From assembly GCF_037414475.1 (NCBI RefSeq), contig NZ_CP147913.1, positions 8,566,501-8,630,500 on the forward strand: a stretch of DNA of 64,000 nt. Direction: 5' to 3'. The notes beneath the pieces were generated by a model that made no database searches, was not told the origin of the DNA, and worked only from the letters and a program-made list of their open reading frames with translations. The stretch's first letter is position 1; each line of letters opens with the position of its first letter. Below are positions 16,341 through 26,151 of the stretch, in pieces. The DNA is from Myxococcus stipitatus (GTDB lineage: Bacteria > Myxococcota > Myxococcia > Myxococcales > Myxococcaceae). A program made the position numbers and the translations under genes.

Positions 16341-17465
16341 TCAGGCCGCGCCTCCGTCGGGGCGCAGCTCCTCCATGGCCGAGCGCCAGGACTCCAGCGC
16401 TTCGTCAATCTCCTCCTGCGTGGTGTTCAACCCCAGGCTGAACCGCAGCGCGGAATCCGCTCGCCACGGTTCGTCTGGGAAGGCCGCGGCGACAACGGGA
16501 GATGCCACCATCCGCGATTGCTGACACGCGGACGTGCGAGACACACAGACGCCTCGCAGGTCCAACGCGGTCTCCATCCGCCTTGCCTCCACACCGGGCA
16601 CGGAGATGTCGAGAATGGGTCCCGCCCACCCAGGCCCCGTGTTGTGCACGAGCTCGGGGCAGACGCTCCGCAGGCCAGCGAGGAGCCGCTCCGACAATGC
16701 GCGCGCTCGAGGCAGTCCTTCGTGCAAGGCGGGCCCTCGCAGGTGGCACGCGGCGCCCATTCCGATGGCCGCCAACCAGGGCGGTGTTCCGGCTGACTCG
16801 GGGAACGGGGGCTCGCGCTGTCCAGACCCCGCGAAGGCGAGCTCTCGAGGGACACGCAGCACCGCGACTCCGGGGGGGCCACCGAGTTTCTGTGACGAAC
16901 ACGCGAGGAACGTCCTGGGGCCAAGCAGTGATGACACGCTCATCCATGCAGCCGCTTGGACCGTGTCCACGACCCACCATGCCCCGGAAGTGAGCGCCAT
17001 GAGGGGTTCAAGCGTGGGGGCCGTGCCCAGCTCATGGTTCATCGCGGAGAGCGCCACCACCGCGGCGCCTTCAAGCATCGGAGACACTTGCTCCATGTTC
17101 AGGGTGCCCGCGGGTTGAGGTAACCAGCGGACCTCCCGGCCCGTGGCTTCCAGGGACTCGATGACGGTGCGCACCGCCGGGTGCTCCAACCGGCTGGAGA
17201 CCACAGGGCCCGTGGAAAGGGCGAGGGCCGTGTTCAACGCGCGCCTCAGCGCGGATGTGCCACTCGCCTCCCAGCGCAGCTCCGCGGGCATGCAGCCCAG
17301 GTACTGGGCCACTTCGATGCGGGCCTGGTCGAGCGCCGCTCGCGTCCGCCGCCCCGCGCCGTGCACCGAGGCGGGATTGCCACCCCCCTCGCGTGCCGCG
17401 TGCATCATGGCCGCGAGGGCTGCCTCGGCCACGGGGGTTGAAGCCGCATGATCGAGATAGGTCAT
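16341..17465 (-). CDS. Cysteine desulfurase-like PLP enzyme (class V aminotransferase)
   Basis: 374 residues, the usual size for NifS/IscS-type enzymes, which take sulfur from cysteine for Fe-S clusters or thiolation. Visible family marks: YLDHAASTP at the N-terminus, NPASVHGAGR, MNHELGT, VDTVQAAAW (PLP-binding Asp and Gln), the PLP lysine in SSQKLGGPPGVAVLRV, and a candidate catalytic cysteine in SRTSACQQSRM. The residue before the PLP lysine is Gln where IscS/NifS usually have His, and the ATESNN-type motif is replaced by GTSALRRA, so it is a divergent member. It stands alone on the minus strand between two toxin modules with no iscU, iscR or tRNA-modification partner nearby. Confidence 0.8.
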   Translation of the reverse strand: MTYLDHAASTPVAEAALAAMMHAAREGGGNPASVHGAGRRTRAALDQARIEVAQYLGCMPAELRWEASGTSALRRALNTALALSTGPVVSSRLEHPAVRTVIESLEATGREVRWLPQPAGTLNMEQVSPMLEGAAVVALSAMNHELGTAPTLEPLMALTSGAWWVVDTVQAAAWMSVSSLLGPRTFLACSSQKLGGPPGVAVLRVPRELAFAGSGQREPPFPESAGTPPWLAAIGMGAACHLRGPALHEGLPRARALSERLLAGLRSVCPELVHNTGPGWAGPILDISVPGVEARRMETALDLRGVCVSRTSACQQSRMVASPVVAAAFPDEPWRADSALRFSLGLNTTQEEIDEALESWRSAMEELRPDGGAA

Positions 17466-17781
17466 CGCCGCAGCCTACCGCAGCCCCGTGCCAGGGCACC
17501 GGCTCCTTGAAATCAATTGAAAGAGAGGGGCTCGTTTTCGCTTCTCTCCGAAGAATGGAGCCGCTGAGCGTTACGGAGCGATTCCGGCCCTGATTGAGAG
17601 TCCTCTGGCTTTGAGTCGCCGTGCCTGGTCTTGATGGAAGGGGTTGCCTCGGCCGAGTTTGAAATGACAGCGGAATGACCCACCTGTCCACGCGACCGAT
17701 GCCTGCCCACCTTCCTGTCCAAGAGCGTCATGCGATATGACGGAGCTTCAGGAACAATCTCGATTTCCAGGGGGATGCCAG
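17466..17781. other. Intergenic region upstream of vgrG2
   Basis: A divergent spacer of about 315 bases between the cysteine-desulfurase-like gene and vgrG2. It contains an A/T-richer patch near 17510-17530 (GAAATCAATTGAAAGAGA) that could hold a promoter, and the conserved 30-base element at 17712-17741. No gene is supported. Confidence 0.4.
17712..17741 (+). promoter_or_regulatory. Duplicated element upstream of vgrG2
   Basis: Second copy of the 30-base element described at 3123-3152, differing by one base (AAGAGCG for ATGAGCG). It ends about 40 bases before the GTG start chosen for vgrG2, the same distance as in copy 1. Confidence 0.4.
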
Positions 17782-20385
17782 GTGTCGGACTCAGACGACG
17801 TGTTGCACCACGTCCAGCAATCTGCGCAGGCGGCGCGAGACACCCGTCAGATGGTGAAGCAGGCGCGCGAGGGCGACATTCCCATCCAACAGGTTCGTCA
17901 GCCGTTGGAGAATGCCCTGTCACAGATTCCCCAGGTCCAGAACGCGGTGCAGCAGGTTCGGCGTGTCGAACAGGTCGCTGATCAAGTCCTGGGAGCCGCG
18001 GGCGCTGGAGGGGCGTTGGGTGCCCTGTCTGGACTGGTCAACGCCATCGCAGGCGAATCTCCGTTGGACAAGGTGCGCTTCTCCTTCACGTCGAGCGCGG
18101 ACCCGTCGGGCGCGTGGCGAGTGGTGGAGTTGCACGCGAAGGAAGGACTGTCGGAGCTCTACACCTGCACGGTGGACCTGGCGAACGAGCACCTGGGAGC
18201 GGACGTGGACGGGCTGTTGGGCTCGTCGGCGGAGGTGCTCATCTCGCACGATGATGGGGTGCGACGGTTGTGTGGAATTGTCCACCGGGTGGAGCACACG
18301 GGGACGCAGGCGGGGCACCTGCTGGCGAGAGCGCATGTAGCGCCGGCGCTGTGGGCGCTGTCGCAGCGCAAGGACAACCGCATCTTCCAGGAGAAGAAGG
18401 TGCCGGAGATATTGGAGGCGGTGCTGAAGGAGGGGTTGGGGCCCTTCGAGCGTCCGTTCCGAATCGAGCTGAACCGGGAGTACCTGCCGAGAGAGTACTG
18501 CGTGCAGTACCAGGAGACGGACCTGGACTTCGTGCTGAGGCTGATGGAGGAGGAGGGAATCTTCTTCTACTTCGACCACTCGGGAGAGAAGGAGGAGCTC
18601 GTCCTGCAGGAGGAGAACGAGCAGTGCCCGTCGTGCGAGGCGGTGAAGGGGACGCCGATAACGGTGAGGGGGCCTGAGGCGGGGACGGCGGCGGACGAGT
18701 GTTTGCGGACGTTCGACTACTCGCAGCAGATGCACACGACGAGCGTGGTGGTGAGGGACTTCAACTGGACGCACCCGGACTACGACTTGACGAGAGAGTC
18801 GAGAGCGGAGGACGTGCAGGGGAGGGAAAGAGAGTCGTACGAGTACCCGGCGCCGCTGCTGGGGCCGTATGACAAGGGGGAGAAGAAGTACAAGTACGAG
18901 CCGGCGCAGAAGCAGGAGCAGCTGCGGCGGCAGGCGCTGCACGCGGAAGGAAAGCGTGGACGGGGCGTGGGGTACGTGACGGGATTCACGCCGGGGTACA
19001 TGTTCGAGCTGACGGGCCACGGGCACTCGGCGTTGGACCAGTGGTACCTGCTGACACACGTGGAGCACCACGGGAGGGCGCCGGAGGAGCTCACGGACGA
19101 CTCGAACGCGAGGAGGGCGGAGGGCGAGGTGTCGGAGCGCTACCGCAACAGCTTCGAGTGCATCCCGTTGGACGTGTCATTCCGAGCGCAGCGGAGGCGA
19201 GCGCGAGCACGAATGGCGGGGATGCAGACGGCGACGGTGGTGGGCCCGGCGAGCGAGGAGATACACACGGACGAGCACGGGCGAATCAAGGTGCAGTTCC
19301 ACTGGGACCGGCAGGGGAAGAAGGACGAGAAGAGCTCGTGCTTTTTGCGAGTGGTGCAGGCGTGGGCGGGGCTGGGGTGGGGCTTCGTGTTCCTGCCGCG
19401 AATCGGGATGGAGGTGTTGGTGGACTTCCTGGAGGGAGACCCGGACCGGCCGATAGTGGTGGGGACGGTGTACAACGGGAAGAACACGCCGCCGTACGCG
19501 CTGCCGGAGCACAAGACGCGGAGCACGATTCGGACGTCGAGCTCGAAGGACAGCGATGGATTCAACGAGCTGAGATTCGAGGACGCGAAGGACGCGGAAG
19601 AAATCTTCGTGCACGCGCAGAAGGACTTCAACGAGGTGGTGCTGAACAACCACAGCACGACGGTGAAGGCGAACCAGACGAACACGGTGGATGGTTCGCA
19701 GACGGAGACGGTGGGAGGGGACCAGGGGATGACGGTGCACGGCAAGCGCACCAAGACGGTGGACAAGGACGAGACGACGACGGTGCACGGCAAACGCACC
19801 GAGACGGTGGACAAGGACGAGACCATCACCATCACGGGAGCGCGCACCGAGGAGGTAAGGGGGCAGGAGAAGCTCACGCTCAAGGCGGGGCGTGACGCGA
19901 CGGTGAACACGCTGGAGAAGCTCACCGTCACCGGCAAGCGTCAGGAGACCATCGGCGGCAATGACGACCTGACCGTCGACGGTGACAAGACGGACCACGT
20001 CACCGGCAAGTACGCGATGACGGGCGACAAGGAGGTCAAGGCCAATCAGGGGGACGTGAGCATGGTCCTCAACCGGGGTGGCGCCGTCGTCAACGCCAGC
20101 GGGCAGAAGATCCAACTGGTGAACTCCTCCGGCGAGATGAAGTTCGACGGTGGAGTGGTCTCCACGAAGGCCCAGAGTGAGATTTCACTCGTGTGTGGCT
20201 CGGCGTCCATCACGCTCAAGAGCGACGGCACCGTGGAGTTGTCTGGGGTCAAGGAGGTCAAGCTGGGCTCGGCCGCGAGCGCGTTGAAGGTGTCTCCCAC
20301 GGGGGTGGAGAGCTCGGGCCCGAAGATCAGCTCCTCGGCCACGGGCATTCAGGAGATCACCGGGGCGATGGTGAAGATCAACTAG
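17782..20385 (+). CDS. vgrG: VgrG2, T6SS spike protein
   Basis: An 867-residue VgrG, nearly the same as VgrG1 in the gp27/gp5 core. It lacks seven residues of the N-terminal extension (the VSGVANQ region of VgrG1). From about residue 727 the sequences part: VgrG2 continues with NDDLTVDGDKTDHV and GAAVSTK-like beta-helix repeats and ends GIQEITGAMVKIN (VgrG1 ends GIHEITGALIKIN). The divergent needle end is where PAAR tips and effectors dock, so each VgrG may be matched to its own cargo. GTG at 17782 follows GGGGGATGCCAG. The next genes, a TPR protein and PAAR-RHS fusion, follow on the same strand. Confidence 0.93.
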   Translation: MSDSDDVLHHVQQSAQAARDTRQMVKQAREGDIPIQQVRQPLENALSQIPQVQNAVQQVRRVEQVADQVLGAAGAGGALGALSGLVNAIAGESPLDKVRFSFTSSADPSGAWRVVELHAKEGLSELYTCTVDLANEHLGADVDGLLGSSAEVLISHDDGVRRLCGIVHRVEHTGTQAGHLLARAHVAPALWALSQRKDNRIFQEKKVPEILEAVLKEGLGPFERPFRIELNREYLPREYCVQYQETDLDFVLRLMEEEGIFFYFDHSGEKEELVLQEENEQCPSCEAVKGTPITVRGPEAGTAADECLRTFDYSQQMHTTSVVVRDFNWTHPDYDLTRESRAEDVQGRERESYEYPAPLLGPYDKGEKKYKYEPAQKQEQLRRQALHAEGKRGRGVGYVTGFTPGYMFELTGHGHSALDQWYLLTHVEHHGRAPEELTDDSNARRAEGEVSERYRNSFECIPLDVSFRAQRRRARARMAGMQTATVVGPASEEIHTDEHGRIKVQFHWDRQGKKDEKSSCFLRVVQAWAGLGWGFVFLPRIGMEVLVDFLEGDPDRPIVVGTVYNGKNTPPYALPEHKTRSTIRTSSSKDSDGFNELRFEDAKDAEEIFVHAQKDFNEVVLNNHSTTVKANQTNTVDGSQTETVGGDQGMTVHGKRTKTVDKDETTTVHGKRTETVDKDETITITGARTEEVRGQEKLTLKAGRDATVNTLEKLTVTGKRQETIGGNDDLTVDGDKTDHVTGKYAMTGDKEVKANQGDVSMVLNRGGAVVNASGQKIQLVNSSGEMKFDGGVVSTKAQSEISLVCGSASITLKSDGTVELSGVKEVKLGSAASALKVSPTGVESSGPKISSSATGIQEITGAMVKIN
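17983..19965 (+). repeat. Long direct repeat, copy 2 (vgrG2 core)
   Basis: Second copy of the ~1.98 kb vgrG core repeat, same orientation as 3415-5397. The 12.6 kb between the copies carries both deaminase Rhs effectors, so recombination between copies could delete or circularise that segment. Confidence 0.9.
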
Positions 20386-20421
20386 CGGCACGCGACATCA
20401 CGAGCCAGGTGAGACATCGCC

Positions 20422-21864
20422 ATGCAGTCCATCTCGGAAGCCATCAACCGTTTTCACCAGGACGCCTCGTGGTTCGCTCGCGCCCGCGAGCTCAAACTCC
20501 TGGTCATCCACACCTCGGGCGATCTCCGGTCGACGTTGCTCAAGCTGCTTCCGACGCTGGAGCTCCACTATGACAATCGCAGCCCGTGGGTCATCCTCGA
20601 GGACCCTCACACCGCACAGGATGACGGTTGGGCGGCGAGAACGAATCGGCTCGCGGCGGCGTGGGAGTCGCGACGGCAGCAACTCACGGAGGAAGGACTC
20701 CAGGTCCCGGCGATTGTCGGCCCCGGGGGGCCGGGGGGCGCCGCGTCGAACTCCTCCGGGCGTCCGGGACGTGCCCCTTCGGCCGAGGAGCGGCTCGCGG
20801 GCTTCGGGCGGCTCGCGGCGGCGGTGCTTCGCGCGCTTCCTCCGCCGCGACAGGGGCTGGTGCTTGTGCTGGCACCCACCGTCGTCGAGGACATGTCCTC
20901 GCTGGAGGAGGAGCTGGCTCGAGTGTGGGCTTCCCCCGAGCTCAAGAGCTGTCGCTTCGTCCTGCTCCTCGACGCGGATGTCCCCATCCCCAAGATGCTC
21001 CTCAAGGACCAGGGGACCAGCGCACTGCTCAGTGAGTGCCTCGTCGATTCCCAACGCCAGGACCAGGACCTCGAGGCGATGTTGGCCCAGGAGTCCTACC
21101 TCGCGGGGCCGAAGGGCGTGACTCCTCCCCGGCGCATCGATGATCCTCCCGAGATGCCCCCGGCGGAGCGGGAGGCCGCGCTCCGGGCGGTGGGTATCAA
21201 CCCGGCGTTCCTGGCGGATGCGCCGAAGCTGCGCACGCTGGTGTTCGGCGCCGCGCTGGCGATGAAGCAGGGCCGGGGGCCGGATGCCATCCGTCTCCAG
21301 CGTGAGGCGAAGGACCTGGCCGAGCGATTGGATCTGCATCAGGTGAGGGTCATCTGTCAGATCGCCCTGGCGTCCTATCTCTCCGGGCTCGGGCAGCGGG
21401 AGAAGGCCCTGCGTGAGCTGGAGGAGGCCGCGGCGTGTTCCGAGGCGCACTCCCTGCTGGAGCAGGCCAGCCAGTCGTATCTGGCGATGGGGCTCGTGCA
21501 CGCGCTCGGCAAGCGTCCCCCGGAGGCGGTCAAGGCCTACTCACAGGCGGCGAAGGCCGCCACCGCGGCGAACGCGCCCCTGCTGGCCATCGAGGCCTGG
21601 CGCCTGGCGGGACAGATTGCCTTGCAGTCGGGCGCCGAGCCGCAGGCGGTCTCCTGTTTCAATCAAGCCATCGGCATCGCGCAGGGCAGTGAGCCTCGGC
21701 AGGTTCAGCTCTCGAGCGCCCCGGAGGCCGCGCGCAAGCTGGCCACGCTCTGTCGTGAGCGGGGACTCGCGGCGCAGGCGGCGTCCCTCTTCAACCAGGC
21801 GGACCAGATGGAGCGAGGCGAAGCGCTCGCGCCGACGCGTGTCGCCGGGGCAGGTGCCGCATGA
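20422..21864 (+). CDS. TPR protein, second candidate T6SS accessory factor
   Basis: A 480-residue protein with the same plan as the gene at 1816-3096: an N-terminal alpha/beta domain (LKLLVIHTSGDL, LVLVLAPTVVED, CRFVLLLDADVPIP) without a P-loop, then TPR-like helices from ~residue 265 (GQREKALRELEEAAACSE, QASQSYLAMGLVHALG, QAVSCFNQAIGIAQ). Direct identity to the other two copies is low, so relationship rests on architecture and position. A glycine-rich linker near residue 98 separates sub-parts of the N-terminal domain. The stop overlaps the Rhs3 ATG by four bases (ATGA), tying its production to that effector. Likely role: helping load Rhs3 on VgrG2; inference. Confidence 0.72.
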   Translation: MQSISEAINRFHQDASWFARARELKLLVIHTSGDLRSTLLKLLPTLELHYDNRSPWVILEDPHTAQDDGWAARTNRLAAAWESRRQQLTEEGLQVPAIVGPGGPGGAASNSSGRPGRAPSAEERLAGFGRLAAAVLRALPPPRQGLVLVLAPTVVEDMSSLEEELARVWASPELKSCRFVLLLDADVPIPKMLLKDQGTSALLSECLVDSQRQDQDLEAMLAQESYLAGPKGVTPPRRIDDPPEMPPAEREAALRAVGINPAFLADAPKLRTLVFGAALAMKQGRGPDAIRLQREAKDLAERLDLHQVRVICQIALASYLSGLGQREKALRELEEAAACSEAHSLLEQASQSYLAMGLVHALGKRPPEAVKAYSQAAKAATAANAPLLAIEAWRLAGQIALQSGAEPQAVSCFNQAIGIAQGSEPRQVQLSSAPEAARKLATLCRERGLAAQAASLFNQADQMERGEALAPTRVAGAGAA

Positions 21865-24800
21865 TTGCCAGCAGCTTCATGGACCCTGTCCTGGGCATCG
21901 ACATCCATTTCGAGATGGTGCCGACGCCCGCGCCCGTGCCCACGCCCATCCCGAATCCCTTCACGGGCATGGTGTTCGACCCGGTGGGACTCGCGGCCGG
22001 ACTCGCGCTGGGCGCGCTGATGGGCTCGCCCGGTGGACCCGTCCTGTATTGGAGTGCCTTTCCGGCGACGAACACCGGAACGGAGGCCAAGCACATCCCA
22101 GGGCACATCCTGATCCCGCCAGGAGTCGCCTGGGCGCCGTTCCCCAAGACACCCAAGCCGACGATACGGCCCGGTGAGGTCCCCACCCCAGGGCTCCCCA
22201 TCAAGCCGGAGAACGACGCCGTCTGTGTGTTCGGGTCGAAGACGACGACAGTGATGGGCTCGAACGCGGTGCGGCTCGGAGACATCGCCCTGTCCTGCGG
22301 AGAGCCGGTGCGGTTGCCGTCCTCCGTGGTGTTGGCGGTGCCCAAGGGCAGGCCCATCCTCATCGGGGGACCGCCGTCGCTCGACCTGATGTCCGCGATC
22401 TTCGCCTCGCTGCGGACGCGGTTCGTGAGTGACTCGCTGCATGCGCTGGTCAGCCGGATGAAGCCGGGCCGCTTGCGCAACTTCCTGCACCGGTCGGTGT
22501 GCTTCTTCACGGGACACCCCGTGGACGTGGCCAGTGGCAAGGTGATGACGGAGGAGGTGGACGCGGAGCTGCCTGGGCCCATTCCGCTGCGAATCGAGCG
22601 CGTCTACTCCTCGGCCTTCGCTTCGCGGAAGGGGATGCTCGGCCATGGTTGGAGTCTCTCCCTGGACCAGTCGGTCTGGGTCGAGCGGGGCAGGGTGGTG
22701 TTGCTGGAGGAGGACGGACGGGAGATCGAGTTCGACACCTTCGACTTCGCCGACCACGTCATGTCGCCAGGGCAGGAGCTCTGGCATCCGATCAGCAGGC
22801 TCCTGCTTCGCTGTCAGGGAAACGGGCGCTGGATGGTGCGCGCCGCTGACGGCACGGAGCGCGAGTTCGCGCCAGTCCCGGGTCGCCAGGATGGCCGCTC
22901 GCCCATCCAACGCATCCGTGCGCCGCTGGGCGACGCGGAGGTCCGCTTCGACTACGACCGGCGAGGGCGCCTGGAGCGGGTCCGCGACTCCGCGGGGCGG
23001 CTCATCGGTTTGACGCATGACGAGGAGGACCGGCTTGTGGCACTGCGCCTGCCGCAGCCGGTGGGCGAGGGCGCGTACGTGCATACCCGGTACGAGTATG
23101 ACCGGGACGGTGACCTCGTGAAGGTCACCGACGCGCTCGGGCAGTCGTGGACGTTCGAGTACGCGATGCACCTGTTGGTGCGCGAGACGAACCGCAACGG
23201 GCTGTCGTTCTATTTCCAGTACGACGGGCTGGGCGAGGATGCGTGGTGCGTGCGGACGTGGGGCGACGGCGGCATCTACGACCACCGGCTCAGCTACGAC
23301 AAGAAGGGTCGGGTGACGTTCGTCACGGACTCGCTGGGCAATACGACGCAGTACCAGATGAACCTGGTGGGCCAGGTCATCAAGGTGGTGGACCCCGTCG
23401 GGGCCGAGACCGCCTACGGCTATGACCCGCGGACGCTTCAGAAGACGAAGGAGACCTCTCCCCTCGGTGGTGAGACGTGCTGGGAGTACGACGAGCGCGG
23501 CAACTGCACGAAGTTGACGGGCCCGGACGGGGCCAGCGTGGAGCGGCGGTTCGACGAGAAGAACCGGCCGGTGCGCTCGCTCGATGCGATGAAGGGTGAG
23601 TGGCGCTGGGGCTATGACCATCTGGGTCGGCTGATAGGGCGCGTGGACCCGCTGAACCGGCGGCTGCAGTTCCATTGGGACAAGGGGCAACTGGTCGGGC
23701 TCACCGACCCCGCGGGCCGGCAGACGACCGCGGAGTACGACGGGCAAGGGAACCTCCTGCTCGTGCGTGGACCGGAGGGGAGTGTCATCCGCCGGGAGTT
23801 TGATCGGCTGGGCCGCTGCGTGTCGCTCATCGACGCGAACGGGAACGTCGAGCGGCGGGAGTACGACGTGCTCGGGCGGATGGTGCGGTTGGTCGAGGCG
23901 AACGGGAACCGCATCGAGTTCAGCTACGACGCGGAGGGCAACGTCGTCCGTCACCGCGACCCGGGGCAGGACGTCGTCCAGACGTTCCAAGGGATGGGCC
24001 GGCTCGCCTCGCGGACCGAGGCCGGCACCACGGTCCACTTCCTCTACGACACGGAGGAGCGCCTCACCGCCATCCGCAACGAACACGGTGACGCGTACCG
24101 TTTTGAGCTGGGCCCCTCGGGTGAGGTGGTCGTCGAGCGTGGGTTCGACGGACTGCGACGACAATACGCCTACGACAAGGCGGGGCGGGTGGTGAAGATG
24201 TTCCGCCCCGGGAACCTGTTCACCGAATATGGGTATGACGCCGCCGGCCGGGTGGCGGTCATCAAGCACAGCGACGGCAGCGAGGCCGCGTACACCTTCA
24301 GTCCCGACGGCGGGCTGCTCGAGGCCCGGAACGCCACCGCCACGGTGACCTTCGAGCGGGATGCGCTCGGGCGAGTGCTCAAGGAGCGCACCGGAGAGGA
24401 CTGGGTTTCGTCCGAGTACGACGCGCTGGGCTTTCGGGTCCGCATCCGTTCGTCGAAGGGACTCGATCAGGTCATCCGGCGCGACTCCGCGGGCCAGATG
24501 GTCGGCGTGCGCGCCACCACGTCGAGCCAGGGCGAGCTCAGCGCCTGGGAGACCCAGCTCCAGCGAGATGCCTTGGGCTCGGAGCTGGAGCGAAATCTAC
24601 CGGGAGGAATTCAACGTCGCTGGGGGCGAGACCGGCTCGGGCGTCCGGTGCGGGATGAGGTCTGGGCGGGCACGCGTCGAGAGTCGTCGCGGGACTACAC
24701 CTGGGACGCGAATGATCGCCTGCGAGGCGTAGTGGACGCGGCCCGAGGGCCCACGCGGTATGTGCATGACGCCATCGGCAACCTGGCGGCGGCTGTCTAC

Positions 24801-26126
24801 GAGGATGGCCGCGTCGACCTGCGGATGCCCGATGCGGTCGGGAACCTGTTCAAGACGCAGGACCGGGAGGATCGCCGATACGGCCCCGCGGGCCAGTTGC
24901 TCGAATCGCCCGGAGAGAATGGGGGCCGCATCCGCTACGAGTACGACGCGGAGGGCAATCTCCTCCGGAAGGTCGAGACGCGGGGCGATGGTTCCGGCGA
25001 ACGAAGCTGGAGCTACGTCTGGAATGCGTTCGGCCTGCTCGCGCGGGTGGTGAGGCCCGACGGCGACGCGGTTGAGTTCGAGTACGACCCGCTCGGCCGT
25101 CGGCTCTCGAAGACCTTCCGAGGGAAGACGACGCGGTGGTGCTGGGACGGCAACGTGCCGCTCCACGAATGGGTCGAAGTCGTGGGGCTCGGCACCGCCG
25201 AGGCTTCGGTGCCCACGGTGCGGCTCGAGGAGGCCTCGGCTCGCCGTCGGTCCGCGGAGCTCGCGGCGCTGCCCTCGAGGGGGCCTCCGGCGGATGCGAA
25301 GGATGGCGCGGAGCCTGGTACGCGTGAGGCGCCCATCACCTGGCTCTTCGAACCCGAGAGCTTCGTCCCCATGGCCAAGCTCGTGGGGGAGGCTCGCTAT
25401 GCGATTCTCTCCGACCACCTCGGCACGCCGACCGCGATGTACGACGGCGATGGGCGCGCGGTGTGGTCCGCGACGTGCGACATCCACGGTCAACCGCGCC
25501 ACCTGTCAGGTGTGCGTGGGGCCGTTCCGTTCCGCTTCCCGGGCCAGTACGAGGACGCGGAGACGGGCCTCTACTACAACCGCTTCCGGTACTACGACCC
25601 GGCCATCGGCCAGTTCGTGAGTCAGGACCCCATCGGGCTCGACGGAGGTCCCGCGCCGTATGCGTACGCGCACGACCCCACGGGCTGGATTGATCCGCTG
25701 GGCCTCAGCAGCTACGACTTCGCCACGTTGCTGCACATGGCGCAGAACACGCTCGACTTCTCCACGGCGAGAAACGGCGCGGTGTTCTGGGCGACGCCGA
25801 ACATGCCGTATGCGCAGGCATGGGCCAAAGCCAACGGCAAGACGACCCTGGAGCAGACCACGGGAGGAAAGTTCCTCGACGACCTCCATCTCTTCGAGCC
25901 AGGAAGCCCCGTGACGAAGGCCGAGGCGGCACAAATCTGGGATGCCGCCTCGCTGCGCTTCGCTCAAGAGGCCTCGGGGACGGTGAACGTGTTCTCCACC
26001 GGGGCCACGAGGATGGGCGCCTTTGGCGAGCGCACCTGGTGGCGTGTCGAGCGGAAGGCCCTGTTGGCGAATCCGAGGGTGAGGGGCATTGTCCGCCGGC
26101 GCAGGAATGGTAAGCGGTGCGCGTGA
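21861..26126 (+). CDS. Rhs3: PAAR-RHS fusion effector with unidentified toxin tip
   Basis: A 1421-residue protein. Residues ~1-190 form a PAAR-like domain (GIDIHFEMVPTPAPVPTP, GMVFDPVG, TVMGSNAVRLGDIALSC, GRPILIGGPPS). RHS entry follows (FTGHPVDVASGKVMTEEVD, RVYSSAF), then YD repeats, and the core end YEDAETGLYYNRFRYYDPA, SQDPIGLDGGPAPYAYA, DPLGLSS. The ~135-residue tip has GAVFWATPN, GKTTLEQTTGGKFLDDL, AQIWDAASLRFAQEASG and LLANPRVRGIVRRRR. A similar pattern occurs at the ends of many Rhs proteins, but I cannot name its activity with confidence. Unlike Rhs1 and Rhs2 it carries its own spike tip, matching the lack of a separate PAAR gene in this module. Confidence 0.9.
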   Translation: MIASSFMDPVLGIDIHFEMVPTPAPVPTPIPNPFTGMVFDPVGLAAGLALGALMGSPGGPVLYWSAFPATNTGTEAKHIPGHILIPPGVAWAPFPKTPKPTIRPGEVPTPGLPIKPENDAVCVFGSKTTTVMGSNAVRLGDIALSCGEPVRLPSSVVLAVPKGRPILIGGPPSLDLMSAIFASLRTRFVSDSLHALVSRMKPGRLRNFLHRSVCFFTGHPVDVASGKVMTEEVDAELPGPIPLRIERVYSSAFASRKGMLGHGWSLSLDQSVWVERGRVVLLEEDGREIEFDTFDFADHVMSPGQELWHPISRLLLRCQGNGRWMVRAADGTEREFAPVPGRQDGRSPIQRIRAPLGDAEVRFDYDRRGRLERVRDSAGRLIGLTHDEEDRLVALRLPQPVGEGAYVHTRYEYDRDGDLVKVTDALGQSWTFEYAMHLLVRETNRNGLSFYFQYDGLGEDAWCVRTWGDGGIYDHRLSYDKKGRVTFVTDSLGNTTQYQMNLVGQVIKVVDPVGAETAYGYDPRTLQKTKETSPLGGETCWEYDERGNCTKLTGPDGASVERRFDEKNRPVRSLDAMKGEWRWGYDHLGRLIGRVDPLNRRLQFHWDKGQLVGLTDPAGRQTTAEYDGQGNLLLVRGPEGSVIRREFDRLGRCVSLIDANGNVERREYDVLGRMVRLVEANGNRIEFSYDAEGNVVRHRDPGQDVVQTFQGMGRLASRTEAGTTVHFLYDTEERLTAIRNEHGDAYRFELGPSGEVVVERGFDGLRRQYAYDKAGRVVKMFRPGNLFTEYGYDAAGRVAVIKHSDGSEAAYTFSPDGGLLEARNATATVTFERDALGRVLKERTGEDWVSSEYDALGFRVRIRSSKGLDQVIRRDSAGQMVGVRATTSSQGELSAWETQLQRDALGSELERNLPGGIQRRWGRDRLGRPVRDEVWAGTRRESSRDYTWDANDRLRGVVDAARGPTRYVHDAIGNLAAAVYEDGRVDLRMPDAVGNLFKTQDREDRRYGPAGQLLESPGENGGRIRYEYDAEGNLLRKVETRGDGSGERSWSYVWNAFGLLARVVRPDGDAVEFEYDPLGRRLSKTFRGKTTRWCWDGNVPLHEWVEVVGLGTAEASVPTVRLEEASARRRSAELAALPSRGPPADAKDGAEPGTREAPITWLFEPESFVPMAKLVGEARYAILSDHLGTPTAMYDGDGRAVWSATCDIHGQPRHLSGVRGAVPFRFPGQYEDAETGLYYNRFRYYDPAIGQFVSQDPIGLDGGPAPYAYAHDPTGWIDPLGLSSYDFATLLHMAQNTLDFSTARNGAVFWATPNMPYAQAWAKANGKTTLEQTTGGKFLDDLHLFEPGSPVTKAEAAQIWDAASLRFAQEASGTVNVFSTGATRMGAFGERTWWRVERKALLANPRVRGIVRRRRNGKRCA

Positions 26127-26151
26127 ACGGGCTGTTCCCCGCGAGGGCTCG

